This document shows positions 6,547-7,609 of a stretch of 7,609 nt of DNA, in pieces (positions within the stretch are counted from its first letter, which is position 1; each line of letters begins with the position of its first letter). The notes under the pieces are model-generated. The model searched no databases, was not told the DNA's origin, and saw nothing but the letters and a program-made list of their open reading frames with translations. The position numbers were made by a program, and so were the translations under genes. The DNA is from Acidobacteriota bacterium. GTDB taxonomy: Bacteria; Acidobacteriota; Terriglobia; Versatilivoradales; Versatilivoraceae. The stretch spans positions 1 through 7,609 of the forward strand of contig JAPPFQ010000257.1 of the NCBI GenBank assembly GCA_028875135.1, written 5' to 3'.

Positions 6547-7609
6547 TGTCGGCGAAGGCCGTCTTCTTCACTCTGGCGGTCCTGGGCTGCCTGGCCTGGG
6601 GATTACAGCCGGGGCGGATTCAAGCAGATAAGCACCCGGGGCCGGAGTTCGTCGACCTTTCCCTGATGGTCGCCCCCGAGTTTCCCTGCAGTTGGCCCGG
6701 AGCCGGACCGGGATTTCAGATCAACCACTACCGGCGGATCGGTCCGCTCAGCGCCTACAACTCGGATATTCTGACGCTGGATGAGAACGTGGGGACCCAG
6801 TTCGACGGACCGACCCATTCGGTGGCGCCGCCCGATTCCGGGAAACCCAACGCCGGCCCTTACGGCCTGGTAACCGGGGACAAGGTGCCGGCCTGGCAGT
6901 TTGTGGGAGAAGCCTGCGTCATGGACATTCGGGAGCTGCTCGACAGCGCTCCCAACGGGCACAGCTCCCTGGTGGAAGCCGAGCACGTGCAGGCCTGGGA
7001 ACAGCGGCACCGGCCCCTGGGACTTGGTGATGCGGTGCTCTTCTACAGCGGTTTCAGCGACCGCTACTACCGTCCCTTCCCCTCGGGACGTGGATTCGTC
7101 GCGGATCCCCTGGAGGGCAGGACGCCGGGTTGGCCCGACCCCACTCCCCAGTGCATGGAGTACCTGGCGACGAGAAAAGTGATGACGCTCGGCACCGACA
7201 GCCCCAGCATGGGACCGATCCCGGGTCCCATCGCCGAAGAGACCCACTATGCCGGCCTCAAGCACGGAATGATCTGGACTGAAGGGGCGACCCGCCTGGG
7301 CAAGCTCCCGGCAACCGGGGCCTTCTACTGTACCGTCGGCCTCAAGCACTCCCAGGGGATCGGCGCCGAATCCAGGGCTTTCGCCATCGTGGGCCAGCCC
7401 CTGGCCGGGCAGTTGATCGAGTCGGCCAGGAACAAGCGGGTCATCGACCTGTCGGTGCTGCTGGCCGACAATCTCCCGGTGTGGTGGCCCGGCAGCGGAG
7501 TCGGCAACAACCGCCATCCCTATCTTAGTAGTATCATCCCCCCCTACGGCTTGAAGCTCAACCACTTGTACTGCAATACCGGCACCCACCTGGTGCCGCC
7601 GGCCTATGC
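6498..7609 (+). CDS. Exported cyclase-family protein with two cyclase domains (3' truncated)
   Basis: 370 codons are visible and the frame is still open at the window edge. Residues 1-43 look like a Sec signal peptide: Arg/Lys-rich start, hydrophobic core AVFFTLAVLGCLAWGL (21-36), cleavage likely after IQA (43). Domain 1 (about 51-298) has the cyclase/kynurenine-formamidase (PF04199) features: FVDLSLMVAPEFPCSWPG, VGTQFDGPTHS, CVMDIRELLD, LGLGDAVLFYSG, TLGTDSPSMGP and the late ETHYAGL and WTEGATRLGKLP with E262. A second domain begins at VIDLSVLLADNLPVWWPG (315-332) and reaches NTGTHLVPPAY at the edge. The family hydrolyses amides or lactams with a metal bound by HxGTHxDxPxH. Here domain 1 reads NVGTQFDGPTH (two His changed to Asn and Gln), and domain 2 reads NTGTHLVPPAY (Asp and last His changed). 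ATG 6498 has GCGAGG 9 nt upstream. Separated from the upstream run by 290 nt, it is probably transcribed on its own. Substrate unknown. Confidence 0.88.
   Translation, partial: MRPKRISSPCSSSRPSLSAKAVFFTLAVLGCLAWGLQPGRIQADKHPGPEFVDLSLMVAPEFPCSWPGAGPGFQINHYRRIGPLSAYNSDILTLDENVGTQFDGPTHSVAPPDSGKPNAGPYGLVTGDKVPAWQFVGEACVMDIRELLDSAPNGHSSLVEAEHVQAWEQRHRPLGLGDAVLFYSGFSDRYYRPFPSGRGFVADPLEGRTPGWPDPTPQCMEYLATRKVMTLGTDSPSMGPIPGPIAEETHYAGLKHGMIWTEGATRLGKLPATGAFYCTVGLKHSQGIGAESRAFAIVGQPLAGQLIESARNKRVIDLSVLLADNLPVWWPGSGVGNNRHPYLSSIIPPYGLKLNHLYCNTGTHLVPPAY

Noticed and set aside
6526..6600. Lipoprotein lipobox in the cyclase signal peptide (VLGC, Cys31)
   Set aside because: Leu at -2 fits the lipobox poorly and a good signal peptidase I site follows at IQA (43), so an ordinary Sec signal is preferred.

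Overview
This 7.6-kb window is GC-rich bacterial DNA. All recognisable genes lie on the + strand: six intact or near-intact protein genes and the tail of a seventh. Starts are mostly preceded by GGGAGG/AGGAGG-type ribosome binding sites. The mix of hydantoinase B, D-aminoacylase, BKACE, M81/MlrC and exported cyclase genes, together with heptanucleotide tandem repeats, would suit a soil or marine heterotroph such as an Acidobacteriota-like lineage. That placement is a low-confidence impression, because the window holds no phylogenetic marker.

Layout. Positions 1-306 carry the C-terminal end of a hydantoinase B/oxoprolinase-type protein with an in-frame stop near its left edge, so it is probably broken or contains a base error. 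Its final codons run into a heptamer repeat array (296-358). From 491 to 6207 there is a co-directional run of five genes with gaps of 19 to 98 nt: an N-acyl-D-amino-acid deacylase, a BKACE/DUF849 beta-keto acid cleavage enzyme, a RimJ/RimL-type acetyltransferase, an aldo/keto reductase, and an M81 (MlrC-like) metallopeptidase. A 290-nt non-coding gap (6208-6497) follows. It holds two heptamer arrays in opposite orientation that share a perfect 26-bp inverted repeat. The last gene (6498 to the window end, truncated) encodes a signal-peptide-bearing cyclase-family protein in which a second cyclase domain begins after the first.

How the genes may work together. The run reads as a catabolic cluster for amide-bonded compounds. 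The M81 peptidase and D-aminoacylase would release amino acids from unusual or D-residue peptides and N-acyl-D-amino acids. Hydantoinase B-type, BKACE and AKR activities would process cyclic amides, beta-keto acids and carbonyls. The cyclase-family hydrolase would act outside the cytoplasm. Each enzyme family is well supported by visible motifs, but the shared pathway is inference.

I saw no RNA genes, CRISPR array, transposase, phage gene or defence system. The most unusual things here are the 7-nt-period arrays placed exactly at gene 3' ends, the double-cyclase architecture with altered metal motifs, and an Asp-to-Asn change next to the zinc-binding Glu of the BKACE enzyme.
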